In this document: positions 42,285 through 50,753 of the stretch, in pieces | Layout: each line of letters starts with the position of its first letter | Numbering within the stretch: position 1 is the first letter of the stretch | Assembly: GCF_023051175.1 (NCBI RefSeq) | Contig: NZ_JALKII010000001.1 | Span: 1-64,000 of the forward strand | Length of the DNA stretch: 64,000 nucleotides | Direction: 5' to 3' | Origin: Alcanivorax quisquiliarum | GTDB taxonomy: Bacteria > Pseudomonadota > Gammaproteobacteria > Pseudomonadales > Alcanivoracaceae | Translations under genes and position numbers: made by a program | Notes under the pieces: model-generated | What the model was told of the DNA's origin: nothing | The model's database searches: none | What the model saw: the letters and a program-made list of their open reading frames with translations, nothing else

Positions 42285-42355
42285 CGCCGTGCTTTGCTAG
42301 CGATGTGACATGGCGGTGCTATACTGCGCCGACCACCCATCTAGCTGGAGGCGGC

Positions 42356-43189
42356 GTGTCGGCATTTTTGCAAGGGTTCAAGGAAGAGCAGCGCACCCGG
42401 AGCAGCACGGGTATCGGGCGCACCGCGAGCATCAGCCTGGCGCTTGGCAGCCTGCTGTTGGCGCCGCTGGCCTCTGCCGATTACAGCCAGGCTGCGCAGG
42501 CCGCTGAACGAGGTCAGACCTACCAGGCGCTGGAGCATCCACGCGATCCGTGGGAGGGGTGGAACCGCAAGGTGTTCAGTTTCAACGAAACTGTCGATAC
42601 CTATACGGCAAAACCTGCCGCCCAGGCTTACCGTAAGGTGACGCCGGGCTTTTTCCGTCGCTCGGTCGGTAATTTTTTCAACAATCTGCGCGATCTCCGC
42701 AGTGGTGTGAACAATATCCTTCAGTGGCGCTGGGGCGACGCCGGGCACAATCTGGGCCGTTTCGGGCTCAATACGACGCTGGGTGTGGCGGGGCTGTTCG
42801 ATGTGGCCACCTCCGCCGAGCTGGATAAACGGGACAGTGATTTCGGTATCACGCTGGCTCGCTGGGGCGCGCCGCAGGGGCCTTACATGATGCTGCCGCT
42901 GATGGGGCCGTCTACCGTCCGCGATACGGTGGGGATGTTCCCCGACGATTATCTCGCCTTCCGCCGCTATGTGGATCACGATCTGACATCCTGGACGGTG
43001 CTCGGCCTGTATGTGCTTGATGTGCGGGCCACAGTGCTCGATTACGAGGCCGCGATCACGGGTGATCGCTACGTGTTCATTCGCGACTTTTATCTCAGCA
43101 GCCGTGACCGGCTGGCAGGCCAGAGTGATGCCGAGGCGGATTTCGAATTCGGTGACGATCTGGATGAAGATTGGGACGACGCCTGGTAA
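42356..43189 (+). CDS. mlaA: MlaA/VacJ family outer-membrane lipid asymmetry protein
   Basis: A 277-residue protein starting at GTG with ggagg five bases upstream; a longer frame from 42236 runs through the terminator and is unlikely. Family signatures: HPRDPWEGWNRKVFSFNET near residue 62, FFNNLRDLRSGVNNILQWRW near 105, RFGLNTTLGVAGLFDVA near 135 and GPYMMLPLMGPSTVRDTVGM near 175. It removes mislocalised phospholipids from the outer leaflet with the Mla pathway. The signal sequence ends LAPLASADYS without a lipobox Cys. Confidence 0.9.
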   Translation: MSAFLQGFKEEQRTRSSTGIGRTASISLALGSLLLAPLASADYSQAAQAAERGQTYQALEHPRDPWEGWNRKVFSFNETVDTYTAKPAAQAYRKVTPGFFRRSVGNFFNNLRDLRSGVNNILQWRWGDAGHNLGRFGLNTTLGVAGLFDVATSAELDKRDSDFGITLARWGAPQGPYMMLPLMGPSTVRDTVGMFPDDYLAFRRYVDHDLTSWTVLGLYVLDVRATVLDYEAAITGDRYVFIRDFYLSSRDRLAGQSDAEADFEFGDDLDEDWDDAW

Positions 43190-43200
43190 TCCGGGAACGG

Positions 43201-43641
43201 CTATTTGCTGGTGCTGAGATGCCTTGCGCGAATGAAAGCGCTGTGCGGCACATAGAGTAAATCGGCCACTTTGCGGATCACGAATTCTTCCCGAGGATGG
43301 GCGCTGCCATCGGCGTGCGCGATGGCCCACATGTCTTCGATCAGTGCGGCGCGTTGCTCCGCTGACCAGTGGTTGCGCAGGGGCAGGGTGAACTGGAAAT
43401 AGTCGGTCGCTTCTTCAGCTTCCTTGCGCGCTGCTTCGATCAGCTCGCGCACGGTGGCGTCGTCCATTTCCCAGCGTCGTTGCAGGCCACGCATCAAGGT
43501 GTCCAGTTCGTCATCGGCCAGGTGGCCGTCGGCGCGAGCCACTTCATACAGCAGCGCGGCGGCAGCACGGTGCAAATCTTCACGCGTGGCACCAGCATCG
43601 GCAGCCCGCCCGAACAGGGAATCAAGCAGTGGTTTCAGCAT
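43201..43641 (-). CDS. TerB-like (DjlA N-domain-type) protein
   Basis: A 146-residue helical protein starting MLKPLLDSLFGRA. LLYEVARADGHLADDELDTL near residue 38 and MWAIAHADGSAHPREEFVIR near 110 are the two Asp-containing helix repeats of the TerB/DUF533 fold, which may bind metal. The upstream in-frame extension overlaps the next gene and is unlikely. Its 3' end faces mlaA. Function in the cell is unclear. Confidence 0.82.
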   Translation of the reverse strand: MLKPLLDSLFGRAADAGATREDLHRAAAALLYEVARADGHLADDELDTLMRGLQRRWEMDDATVRELIEAARKEAEEATDYFQFTLPLRNHWSAEQRAALIEDMWAIAHADGSAHPREEFVIRKVADLLYVPHSAFIRARHLSTSK

Positions 43642-43684
43642 AATATTACCCGGCGCCGGGGAGCGGCCGGCGCTATGATCTGGT

Positions 43685-44626
43685 TCAGTTTTCAGCCTGC
43701 AAAAGCGCTTCCAACGCTTCCTGGTCCCGAGCAAAACGGCGGATGCCGTCAGCCAGCAGGTCGCAGGCCATGGGATTGTCATTCAGCGACCAGCGGAAGC
43801 TGGCTTCGTTCATTTGCGGCTGCTCGGGCACCAGCTCGATATCGGTGGCATCAAGGTGGCGCGTCAGAGTGCCGGCATCGTCAGCCAGTTTTTCCAGCAG
43901 CGCGGGGCTGATGGTCAGGCGATCACAGCCTGCAAGGGCTTCGATCTGCCCGGTATTGCGAAAACTTGCGCCCATCACGATGGTGTCCAGACCCAGCCCT
44001 TTCAAGGTGCGGAAAATGGCGCGTACGGAGATCACACCCGGATCTTGCTCGGGGCTGTCGATGACCATGCCACGGGAGGCGTACCAGTCGTGAATGCGGC
44101 CCACGAACGGAGAGATCAGGGTGGCGCCACGCTGGGAGGCAGCCAGCGCCTGCTCCAGGCTGAACACCAGTGTCAGGTTGCAGTGAATGCCTTCCTGCTC
44201 AAGAATCTCGGCAGCACGGATGCCTTCCCAGGTGGCGGCGATCTTGATCAGCACTCGCTCGGTATCCACGCCCAGCTCGCGATAAAGTGCCATCAGCCTG
44301 CGTGCCCGCTCCACGGTAGCGGTGATGTCGAATGAGAGCCGCGCATCGACTTCAGTGGAGACCAGCCCCGGGATCAGCTCCAGCACGGTTTGCCCGGTGA
44401 GCGTGGCGAACGCATCGCAGCACAGTGCCGGGTCATCGTCACCTTCGAGCTGGCGGGCCAGACGGCGGGCTTCATCCAGCAGCGGGCTCCCCTGTTTTGC
44501 CAGCGCCAGTAACAGCGACGGGTTGGTAGTGGCATCTACCGGGCGCAGCGCCCGAATGGCGGCCAGCTCGCCGGTGTCGGCTACCAGCGTGCTCCAGGTT
44601 TCAAGTTGTTCGCGCTTGCTGCTCAT
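43685..44626 (-). CDS. tal: Transaldolase
   Basis: A 313-residue type 1 transaldolase (E. coli TalB has 317). Key segments: DATTNPSLLLALAKQG near residue 31, VLIKIAATWEGIRAAEILEQ near 125 with the Schiff-base Lys, NLTLVFSLEQALAASQRGAT near 150, and TIVMGASFRNTGQIEALAGC near 220. It exchanges C3 units between sedoheptulose-7-P/GAP and erythrose-4-P/fructose-6-P in the pentose phosphate pathway, in the cytosol. Confidence 0.94.
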   Translation of the reverse strand: MSSKREQLETWSTLVADTGELAAIRALRPVDATTNPSLLLALAKQGSPLLDEARRLARQLEGDDDPALCCDAFATLTGQTVLELIPGLVSTEVDARLSFDITATVERARRLMALYRELGVDTERVLIKIAATWEGIRAAEILEQEGIHCNLTLVFSLEQALAASQRGATLISPFVGRIHDWYASRGMVIDSPEQDPGVISVRAIFRTLKGLGLDTIVMGASFRNTGQIEALAGCDRLTISPALLEKLADDAGTLTRHLDATDIELVPEQPQMNEASFRWSLNDNPMACDLLADGIRRFARDQEALEALLQAEN

Positions 44627-44695
44627 GGTGTTGCTGCCCCGCCCTGTGATCGTTGCCTGATTGGCTGTTTTTTCCCTGAACCATCCAAGCGTGCG

Positions 44696-45718
44696 TCAAT
44701 GCGGCACAAGCCGCAAGGCGTCTCGCAGCACTTGCGGGGTGGCATCGGCCAGATGCGCCCGCGTGCTCAGGTGGCGCCGGAAGGCACGCGCTCCTGGCAC
44801 GCCCTGAAAAAGATTCAGCACATGCCGCAATACGTGCTTGGGATGGACACCTTCTGCGTAACGTTGTTCCAGATAAGGCATGAAGGCATCCAGCAATGCG
44901 TGCGGATCGGTAAACGGAGCGGGGCGGCCGAACAGCTCCGGGTCGGCTTGGGCCAGCACCCACGGATTGTGGTACGCCTCGCGGCCGATCATCACCCCGT
45001 CCACCTGCTGCAAATGCTCACGCGCTTCCGCCAGAGTGCGCACGCCACCATTGAGGATCACCTCGCAGTCGGGGAAATCCTGTTTCACGGCGTAGGCGCG
45101 CTGATAGATCAGCGGCGGGATCTCCCGGTTCTCTTTCGGGCTCAAGCCTTTGAGAATTGCCTTGCGCGCGTGGATGGTGAAACTGCGACATCCGGCGGCG
45201 CGCACGGTGTCGATAAAATGATGCAGGAAGGCGTAATCGTCCTGATCATCAATACCGATCCGGCTCTTGACCGTCACCGGAACATCGACGACCGCCTGCA
45301 TGGCGGCCACGCACTCGGCCACCAGCGCAGGCTCGGCCATCAGGCAGGCGCCAAAGCGCCCGGATTGTACGCGGTCAGACGGGCAGCCCACGTTGAGATT
45401 GATTTCGTCATAGCCGTAATCGGCGCCAATGCGCGCTGCTTCGGCCAGTTGCGCCGGATCGCTGCCGCCCAGTTGCAGCGCCACCGGATGCTCCGCTGCA
45501 TCAAAACCCAGCAGGTAATCGCGCGCGCCGTGAATCACCGCGTGGGCAGTAACCATTTCTGTGTACAGCAACGTATGCCGCGTGAGCAGACGCACGAGAT
45601 AACGAAAATCCCGGGTCGTCCATTCCATCATTGGCGCAACGCTGAGGCGGCGCGCCAGCGGCAGCGAGGTTGCCGTGGGCATCAGCTGGCTTGCTGTCGT
45701 GTTGTGTTGAATGTGCAT
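44696..45718 (-). CDS. dusA: tRNA-dihydrouridine(20/20a) synthase DusA
   Basis: A 340-residue FMN enzyme. RLSVAPMMEWTTRDFRYLVR near residue 24 (DusA variant of the APM motif), LQLGGSDPAQLAEAARIGAD near 80, the catalytic Cys in INLNVGCPSDRVQSG near 110, and IHARKAILKGLSPKENREIP near 180 are diagnostic for DusA. It reduces U20/U20a in the tRNA D-loop. A start 12 codons later (MPTATS) is possible. Clockwise neighbours are unrelated. Confidence 0.94.
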   Translation of the reverse strand: MHIQHNTTASQLMPTATSLPLARRLSVAPMMEWTTRDFRYLVRLLTRHTLLYTEMVTAHAVIHGARDYLLGFDAAEHPVALQLGGSDPAQLAEAARIGADYGYDEINLNVGCPSDRVQSGRFGACLMAEPALVAECVAAMQAVVDVPVTVKSRIGIDDQDDYAFLHHFIDTVRAAGCRSFTIHARKAILKGLSPKENREIPPLIYQRAYAVKQDFPDCEVILNGGVRTLAEAREHLQQVDGVMIGREAYHNPWVLAQADPELFGRPAPFTDPHALLDAFMPYLEQRYAEGVHPKHVLRHVLNLFQGVPGARAFRRHLSTRAHLADATPQVLRDALRLVPH

Positions 45719-46161
45719 ACTGCCTTTTCGCCTGTTGCTGGCTGGGTAGATAAATTTGTTGCGTCATGCGTATCCAGGCGGGCCTGCACCAGGCTCGCCC
45801 GTTCGCGCAATGCGCCTCGGCGTTGTGCACCGCTCGCGTGCCCGGTTTCATGCCTGTGCATCGCCCAGCAACAGGGCAGAGGGTGAAAAACGCTGCCCGC
45901 ACCCGTGTGGGAGCAGATCAGGCCCATTAGCGTCACCAGGTTACCGCAAGCTTCCTTGAGCAGAGGTATTTTAACGTACTGCTGACAGCTTTGCGTCCTG
46001 GGCTGTGAGTTCAAGGCGATCAATATTGCCGGCGTCGCCTGTGGCTCATGCAGGGTAGACGTGGGAGCTGCTGGCAGGCAGCTCTGTTTTCAGAAGAACT
46101 TTACCGCCTATGGCCTCGTGGTATCGCGTGATCGGGCGTAACAGAAGATCACGGCCATCTA
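45719..46161. other. Intergenic stretch upstream of dusA
   Basis: About 440 bases with no supported gene; should contain the dusA promoter on the minus strand. Confidence 0.4.
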
Positions 46162-46684
46162 TCAAGGAACGCATTCCATCAACACGGCGTGGGGGCGATC
46201 AAGATAAGCCCGCAGGGCGGCGGGGGCCTGGGCGCTGGTGGGGTAGGCGGCGGGGCGCGGGTGATGAAACTGCACGTTGCGAAAGCCGGCTTCCTGCATC
46301 GCCTGCCGCAGTGTCGCCTCGGGCCAGTAGTAGGCGGTGACTTCCGAGCGTTGTTCGCCTTCGTATAGCGCCAGCGTGACTTCGGCGCCATCGGTGTAAG
46401 GCTGTTGTGCGCTCAGGGTGAAGCCGTAGGAGCGATAGTAGTCGGGTTCGGTGGCGTAATCGGGGTGCAGCGGCAGGGTGAGCATCGGCGGCGCCGTTCT
46501 GTTTCAGCAAGCGCGAATAAGTGCCGGCGCCGCAGCCGTAATCCAGCACACAGAGGCCGCATATGTCACCGAGTCGGGCGAGTACGCAAGGGGTTTCGAT
46601 ATCGCGCCGGAACGGCCATTCGCTGATGTTTTCGTAAAGCGGTGCGAGCGTATCGAACTGGCTGGGGATGTTCGTCATGGTCAA
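46162..46684 (-). pseudogene. SAM-dependent methyltransferase, internally deleted
   Basis: The first ~60 codons encode a methyltransferase N-terminus (MTNIPSQFDTLAPLYENISE, then motif I VLDYGCGAGTYSRLLKQNGA). Reading then shifts frame. The C-terminal part is a separate frame from 46485: LPLHPDYATEPDYYRSYGFT to PEATLRQAMQEAGFRNVQFH, the usual end of class I methyltransferases. The ~80-100 residues expected between motif I and the C-terminal region are missing, so the gene is almost certainly inactive. Confidence 0.8.
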
Positions 46685-46788
46685 GTGCCTCAGGCAAATT
46701 GCATGACGAAATTAGAGGCCAGATTCAGGCGTGGGGTAAGTCAACAAAGGGACAGCGGCAACTCTGCCACCAGCTGAATATCAGTTTG

Positions 46789-46824
46789 CCTGCCGTTGCT
46801 GTGCGGTTGCACAGCAACGGCAGG
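46789..46824. terminator. Strong hairpin between two minus-strand genes
   Basis: cctgccgttgctgtgc (46789-46804) pairs perfectly over 16 bp with gcacagcaacggcagg (46809-46824) around a ggtt loop. It lies just past the 3' end of the DUF4399 lipoprotein gene. A T-run is lacking, so it may be a terminator or an mRNA-stabilising structure. Confidence 0.5.
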
Positions 46825-46830
46825 TGGGCG

Positions 46831-47364
46831 TTATTCGACGGTAATGGTGATGGCGTCGGACATCACGGGTGGGTCGTGTGGAATGTGCAGATGGTCGCCG
46901 AGCACCAGCTGCAGGCGGTATTCGCCGGGCGCCAGCTCAAGGGTGGCTTCTGTCTGGCCACCGCCGTAGTGGATCACTTGTTCGGTGGCGGGAAGCGGGA
47001 AATCCATCGGCGGCAGATCGGTGACATTGATCAGCAGATGATGGTGGCCGCTGTCAGGTTTGTTGGTGCCCGCGGGCACCACATCCATGCCCTCCAGGCC
47101 AAATTCGAGTGTGACCGGGCTGGTGACGCTGGCGCCGTCAGCAGGCTCGATAAAGAACACCCGAGCGTCGGCTGGCGCGGTGCTGCGTGGCAGGCCCTGT
47201 GGTTCAAGTGCGTGGCGTGCATGAGCATCATCGCCGCCAGTTTCAATCTCGACTGCGCTGGCGGGCGCCTGGGCAGGCTCCGGGCTGTCGGAGCAGGCTT
47301 GCAGCAGCAAGGCACTTGCGGCCAGTGCCAGCAGGGCAGCGGCGTTGCGATGGATCTCGGGCAT
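46831..47364 (-). CDS. DUF4399 lipoprotein
   Basis: A 177-residue protein starting MPEIHRNAAALLALAASALL with gggagg ahead of it. The lipobox is LLLQAC, so it is probably an outer- or inner-membrane-anchored periplasmic lipoprotein. The mature part contains RVFFIEPADGASVTSPVTLE and FGLEGMDVVPAGTNKPDSGH followed by HHLLINVTDLP and LVLGDHLHIPHDPPVMSDAI, the DUF4399 pattern with clustered His. Role unknown. Divergent from gltX. Confidence 0.85.
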   Translation of the reverse strand: MPEIHRNAAALLALAASALLLQACSDSPEPAQAPASAVEIETGGDDAHARHALEPQGLPRSTAPADARVFFIEPADGASVTSPVTLEFGLEGMDVVPAGTNKPDSGHHHLLINVTDLPPMDFPLPATEQVIHYGGGQTEATLELAPGEYRLQLVLGDHLHIPHDPPVMSDAITITVE

Positions 47365-47496
47365 CTGCGTTTCCTCCCTGGATTGGGTTGGGGGTATAAA
47401 GGTGGCCTGATGGTAGCAGAAGATTCTGCGCCGGGCGGGATTGCTGCGCACAAGCTGCGTATAATGCGCGCATCCTGAATGCTTGACGGAGCCAGC

Positions 47497-48987
47497 ATGA
47501 CTGTTCGTACCCGCGTTGCCCCTTCGCCTACTGGCGATCCCCATGTGGGCACGGCTTATATCGCCTTGTTCAATGCCTGCTTTGCACGCCAGCACGGCGG
47601 GCAGTTTATTCTTCGCATCGAGGATACCGATCAGCAGCGCTCGACCGCCGAATCAGAGCAGGCGATCCTCGATTCGCTGCGCTGGCTGGGCCTGGCCTGG
47701 GACGAAGGCCCGGATGTGGGCGGCCCCCATGGCCCTTATCGGCAAAGCGAGCGGGGGGATATTTACCAGCGTTATGCACAGCAGCTGCTCGATAGCGGCC
47801 ATGCGTTTCGTTGCTACCGCACCCCGGACGAGCTGGATCAGCTGCGCGACAGTTTGAAAGAGCAGGGTGTGCAGCGTGCGCTGAAGCCCTCTGATCTGGA
47901 GCTGCCAGCCGAGGAAGTGGCACGGCGCGAAGCCGCAGGTGCGCCCTCGGTAGTGCGCATGCGTGTGCCGGAGGAAGGCCGCTGCGAGGTTGACGACATG
48001 CTGCGCGGCACCATGGAGCTCGACTGGGGCCCGGTGGATGCACAGATACTGCTGAAATCCGACGGTATGCCCACCTACCACCTCGCCAATGTGGTGGATG
48101 ACCACCTGATGGGCATTACCCATGTGTTGCGCGGCGAGGAGTGGATCAACTCCGCACCCAAACATAAATTGCTCTATGAATATTTTGGTTGGGAAATGCC
48201 ACAGCTTTGCCATATGCCGCTGCTGCGCAACCCGGATAAATCGAAACTCTCGAAGCGCAAGAACCCCACCAGCATCACTTATTACCGCGACAAGGGATAC
48301 CTGCCGGAAACGCTGCTGAATTATCTCGGCCGCATGGGCTGGTCGATGCCGGATGAGCGGGAAAAGTTTTCGCTTGAAGAAATGCAGGCGCAGTTCGATA
48401 TTCAGCGCGTCTCGCTGGGCGGCCCGGTGTTCGATGTGGAAAAACTGGCATGGCTCAACGGGCAGTGGCTGCGCGAGCTGAGTGACGAGCAGTTTCTTGC
48501 CCGGCTGCAAGGCTGGCTTTTCAACCGCGAATACGCGTTGAAAGTCATTCCGCATATCAAGAGCCGGGTGGAAACGTTGAGCCAGGTGGTGGAACGGGCC
48601 GGGTTCTGTTTCGGCGACGCACCGGCTATTTCGGCGGCGTCCTTCGAGCATACCCAGCTTGCCAGCGAGGATATGAAGGAGTGGTTGCAATATCTGCTCT
48701 GGTCACTGGATGCGTTGCGCACCTGGGAGCGTGATGCGTTGTTCGGAGTTGCGCAATCACTAGCCAGGGCGCTGGGTGTGAAGGTGAAGGATTTCCTGCA
48801 TCCGGTGTTTGTGGCGATTGCGGGCACGCCGGCGAGTTTTTCGGTGGTGGACGCCATGGCGATCCTCGGGCCGGATCTGACCCGTATGCGCCTGCGCAGT
48901 GCCATCGAGGCGTTGGGCGGGGTGTCCAAGAAGCAGACCAAACAGCTGGAAAAGCGCTGGCTGACAATGCAGCAGCCAGCAGGGTAA
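47497..48987 (+). CDS. gltX: Glutamyl-tRNA synthetase
   Basis: A 496-residue class I synthetase. The start [20 protein letters not shown] has acggag upstream and a -10-like tataat at 47460-47465. The HIGH-type signature is in [13 protein letters not shown]; the KMSKS equivalent is KLSKRKNP near residue 250. The C-terminal anticodon-binding helical domain fills the rest. It charges tRNA-Glu, whose gene lies 300 bases downstream. Glutamyl-tRNA synthetase is the known HipA target in E. coli, though hipBA here is 43 kb away. Confidence 0.95.
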   Translation: MTVRTRVAPSPTGDPHVGTAYIALFNACFARQHGGQFILRIEDTDQQRSTAESEQAILDSLRWLGLAWDEGPDVGGPHGPYRQSERGDIYQRYAQQLLDSGHAFRCYRTPDELDQLRDSLKEQGVQRALKPSDLELPAEEVARREAAGAPSVVRMRVPEEGRCEVDDMLRGTMELDWGPVDAQILLKSDGMPTYHLANVVDDHLMGITHVLRGEEWINSAPKHKLLYEYFGWEMPQLCHMPLLRNPDKSKLSKRKNPTSITYYRDKGYLPETLLNYLGRMGWSMPDEREKFSLEEMQAQFDIQRVSLGGPVFDVEKLAWLNGQWLRELSDEQFLARLQGWLFNREYALKVIPHIKSRVETLSQVVERAGFCFGDAPAISAASFEHTQLASEDMKEWLQYLLWSLDALRTWERDALFGVAQSLARALGVKVKDFLHPVFVAIAGTPASFSVVDAMAILGPDLTRMRLRSAIEALGGVSKKQTKQLEKRWLTMQQPAG

Positions 48988-49074
48988 CGGCTTGACAAGG
49001 TGTGGGCAGAGCGGCTGATGGCACCCTGCCTGCTCACACAACAAGCGATTGATTAGGAAAGATGTTTCACGCGC

Positions 49075-49102
49075 TTGACAGCCCTTTCGCGGCTGCTACA
49101 AT
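49075..49102 (+). promoter_or_regulatory. Sigma-70 promoter of the tRNA-Ala/tRNA-Glu operon
   Basis: ttgaca (49075-49080) and tacaat (49097-49102) with a 16-base spacer, followed by a GC-rich discriminator typical of stringently controlled tRNA promoters. Confidence 0.75.
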
Positions 49103-49170
49103 GCGCAGCCTCGACGGGGCGTACCGCTTCATATAGAACGGCTGCCACCACCCAGGTCGAGAAGTTTCAA

Positions 49171-49246
<76 letters not shown>

Positions 49247-49293
49247 GGTTCCACAGCGGTCTTGTTTCCGAGATCGAGTTCCAGGAAGGTTTA

Positions 49294-49369
49294 GTCCCCT
49301 TCGTCTAGAGGCCTAGGACACCGCCCTTTCACGGCGGTAACAGGGGTTCGAATCCCCTAGGGGACGCCA
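49294..49369 (+). tRNA. tRNA-Glu (anticodon TTC)
   Basis: A 76-base cloverleaf: acceptor gtcccct pairs with aggggac; anticodon stem ccgcc/ggcgg with loop ctttcac, giving anticodon TTC; T-arm caggggttcgaatcccctag; encoded CCA. A terminator follows directly. The 3' end is repeated 169 bases downstream. Confidence 0.96.
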
Positions 49370-49377
49370 TGAAGAGA

Positions 49378-49408
49378 AGCCCGCTGCGAAAGCAGCGGGC
49401 TTTTTTTA
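49378..49408 (+). terminator. Terminator of the tRNA operon
   Basis: agcccgctgc-gaaa-gcagcgggct stem-loop followed by seven T. Confidence 0.9.
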
Positions 49409-49546
49409 TGTTGTCCCCTGAGGGGTTCGAACCGTCCTTACAGGGGTTTGACCGGCGGCTTGTCCGCCGGAACGCCGCGTAAGCGGCGGCCCGCAGGGCC
49501 AGCGGCGCAGCCGTGCAGTCATCCCCTAGGGGACGCCATGAAGAGA

Positions 49547-49576
49547 AGCCCGCTGCGAAAGCAGCGGGCTTTTTTA
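49547..49576 (+). terminator. Duplicate terminator
   Basis: Identical stem-loop agcccgctgc-gaaa-gcagcgggct followed by six T, in the repeated tRNA-Glu 3' segment. Confidence 0.85.
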
Positions 49577-49712
49577 TATTTTCCCCTAGGGGGTTCGAAC
49601 CATCCCTGTTCAATCGCGAATAAGTTCTGAATGAGGCGCAAGGGGTCGCTGCAGATTGAGCCGCGCATCCCGGATGGCGACGCGGCGGCTCGGCAGCCGC
49701 CGCCCAGGTTGT

Positions 49713-50609
49713 TCACGCCTGCTTGTCCGCAGGCTTTCGTTGTGCCTGCATACGGCGCAACAGGCTGGAAGTATCCCAGCGGCCGCCGCCCATAGCCTGC
49801 ACATCGCGATAAAAATCATTGACCATCTCGGTAAGGGGCAGGTCGCTGCCGTTGTGCCGGGCTTCTGCCAGGCAGATATCCAGATCCTTGCGCATCCAGT
49901 CAACGGCGAAGCCATGTTCGTACTCGTCGGCGATCATGGTGCGGTGGCGGTTCACCATCTGCCATGAGCTGGCGGCACCCTGGGAAATCACATCGATGAC
50001 GCGCTGCACATCCAGCCCGGCGTTCTCGGCAAAGGCCATGCCTTCAGCCAACCCCTGTACCACTGCACCGACGCAAATCTGGTTGACCATCTTGGTCAAC
50101 TGGCCGGCGCCACTGGGGCCCATCAGCGTGACAGCGCGGGCATAGTGAGCAAGCAGGGGCCGGGCGCGCTGGAACTCCTGCTCGGTGCCGCCACACATGA
50201 TGGTCAGGCTGCCTTGTTCGGCGCCTTGCTGGCCGCCCGAGACAGGTGCATCCATAAACCCGCAGCCGTGTGCCTGAGCGGCCTCTGCCAGCTCGCGGGC
50301 GACTTTTGCCGAGGCGGTGGTATGGTCCACAAGCAAGCTGCCGGGAGTGGCGCCTTTGAGAGCGCCGTGCTCGCCGCTGACAACGGCGCGCAGGTCGTCA
50401 TCGTTGCCGACACAGATCATGATCAGGTCGGCGTTGCGTGCGGCCTCTGCGGGCGTGGCGGCATGATGGCCGCCGTACTCTGCCGCCCATTGTTCGGCCT
50501 TGGCGGTAGTGCGGTTGTAGACGGTGACCGGGTGCCCGGCGCGTTGCAGATGGCCGGCCATGGGATAGCCCATCACGCCGAGGCCGATAAAGGCAATTCG
50601 CGTGCTCAT
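49713..50609 (-). CDS. 3-hydroxyisobutyrate dehydrogenase-family NAD(P)-dependent reductase
   Basis: A 298-residue beta-hydroxyacid dehydrogenase. Rossmann motif IAFIGLGVMGYPMAGHLQRA at residues 5-24; substrate-binding MDAPVSGGQQGAEQGSLTIM near 118; catalytic Lys segment GAGQLTKMVNQICVGAVVQG near 165. Members include 3-hydroxyisobutyrate dehydrogenase and tartronate semialdehyde reductase; the exact substrate cannot be told. It is divergently transcribed from the nuclease gene, with only about 150 bases between. Confidence 0.9.
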   Translation of the reverse strand: MSTRIAFIGLGVMGYPMAGHLQRAGHPVTVYNRTTAKAEQWAAEYGGHHAATPAEAARNADLIMICVGNDDDLRAVVSGEHGALKGATPGSLLVDHTTASAKVARELAEAAQAHGCGFMDAPVSGGQQGAEQGSLTIMCGGTEQEFQRARPLLAHYARAVTLMGPSGAGQLTKMVNQICVGAVVQGLAEGMAFAENAGLDVQRVIDVISQGAASSWQMVNRHRTMIADEYEHGFAVDWMRKDLDICLAEARHNGSDLPLTEMVNDFYRDVQAMGGGRWDTSSLLRRMQAQRKPADKQA

Positions 50610-50753
50610 GTGTGTTGTCCTTCGGTTGCGACGTGGTTCCGGCGTGGAACCTGAAAACGGAAAGACAGTGTACCCAACTGTGCCACATTGCGCTTGGCGC
50701 CAAAGCAGGCCGGAGCGCGGTGGGACAAGATCCGAGAGCCGGGAGGAAAGGCA

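Larger units (their letters stand above)
49352..49576 (+). repeat. Duplicated 3' end of tRNA-Glu plus terminator
   Basis: atcccctaggggacgccatg and the following terminator (49352-49408) recur at 49521-49576. Similarity resumes in the next bases (cccctgaggggttcgaacc against cccctagggggttcgaacc). The stretch between copies contains short hairpins (ccggcggcttgtccgccgg). This resembles an attachment-site scar at a tRNA 3' end or a tandem duplication. Confidence 0.75.

Noticed and set aside
44606-45886. Long plus-strand frame (426 codons) across dusA
   Set aside because: Antisense shadow of dusA, which has full catalytic motifs on the minus strand.
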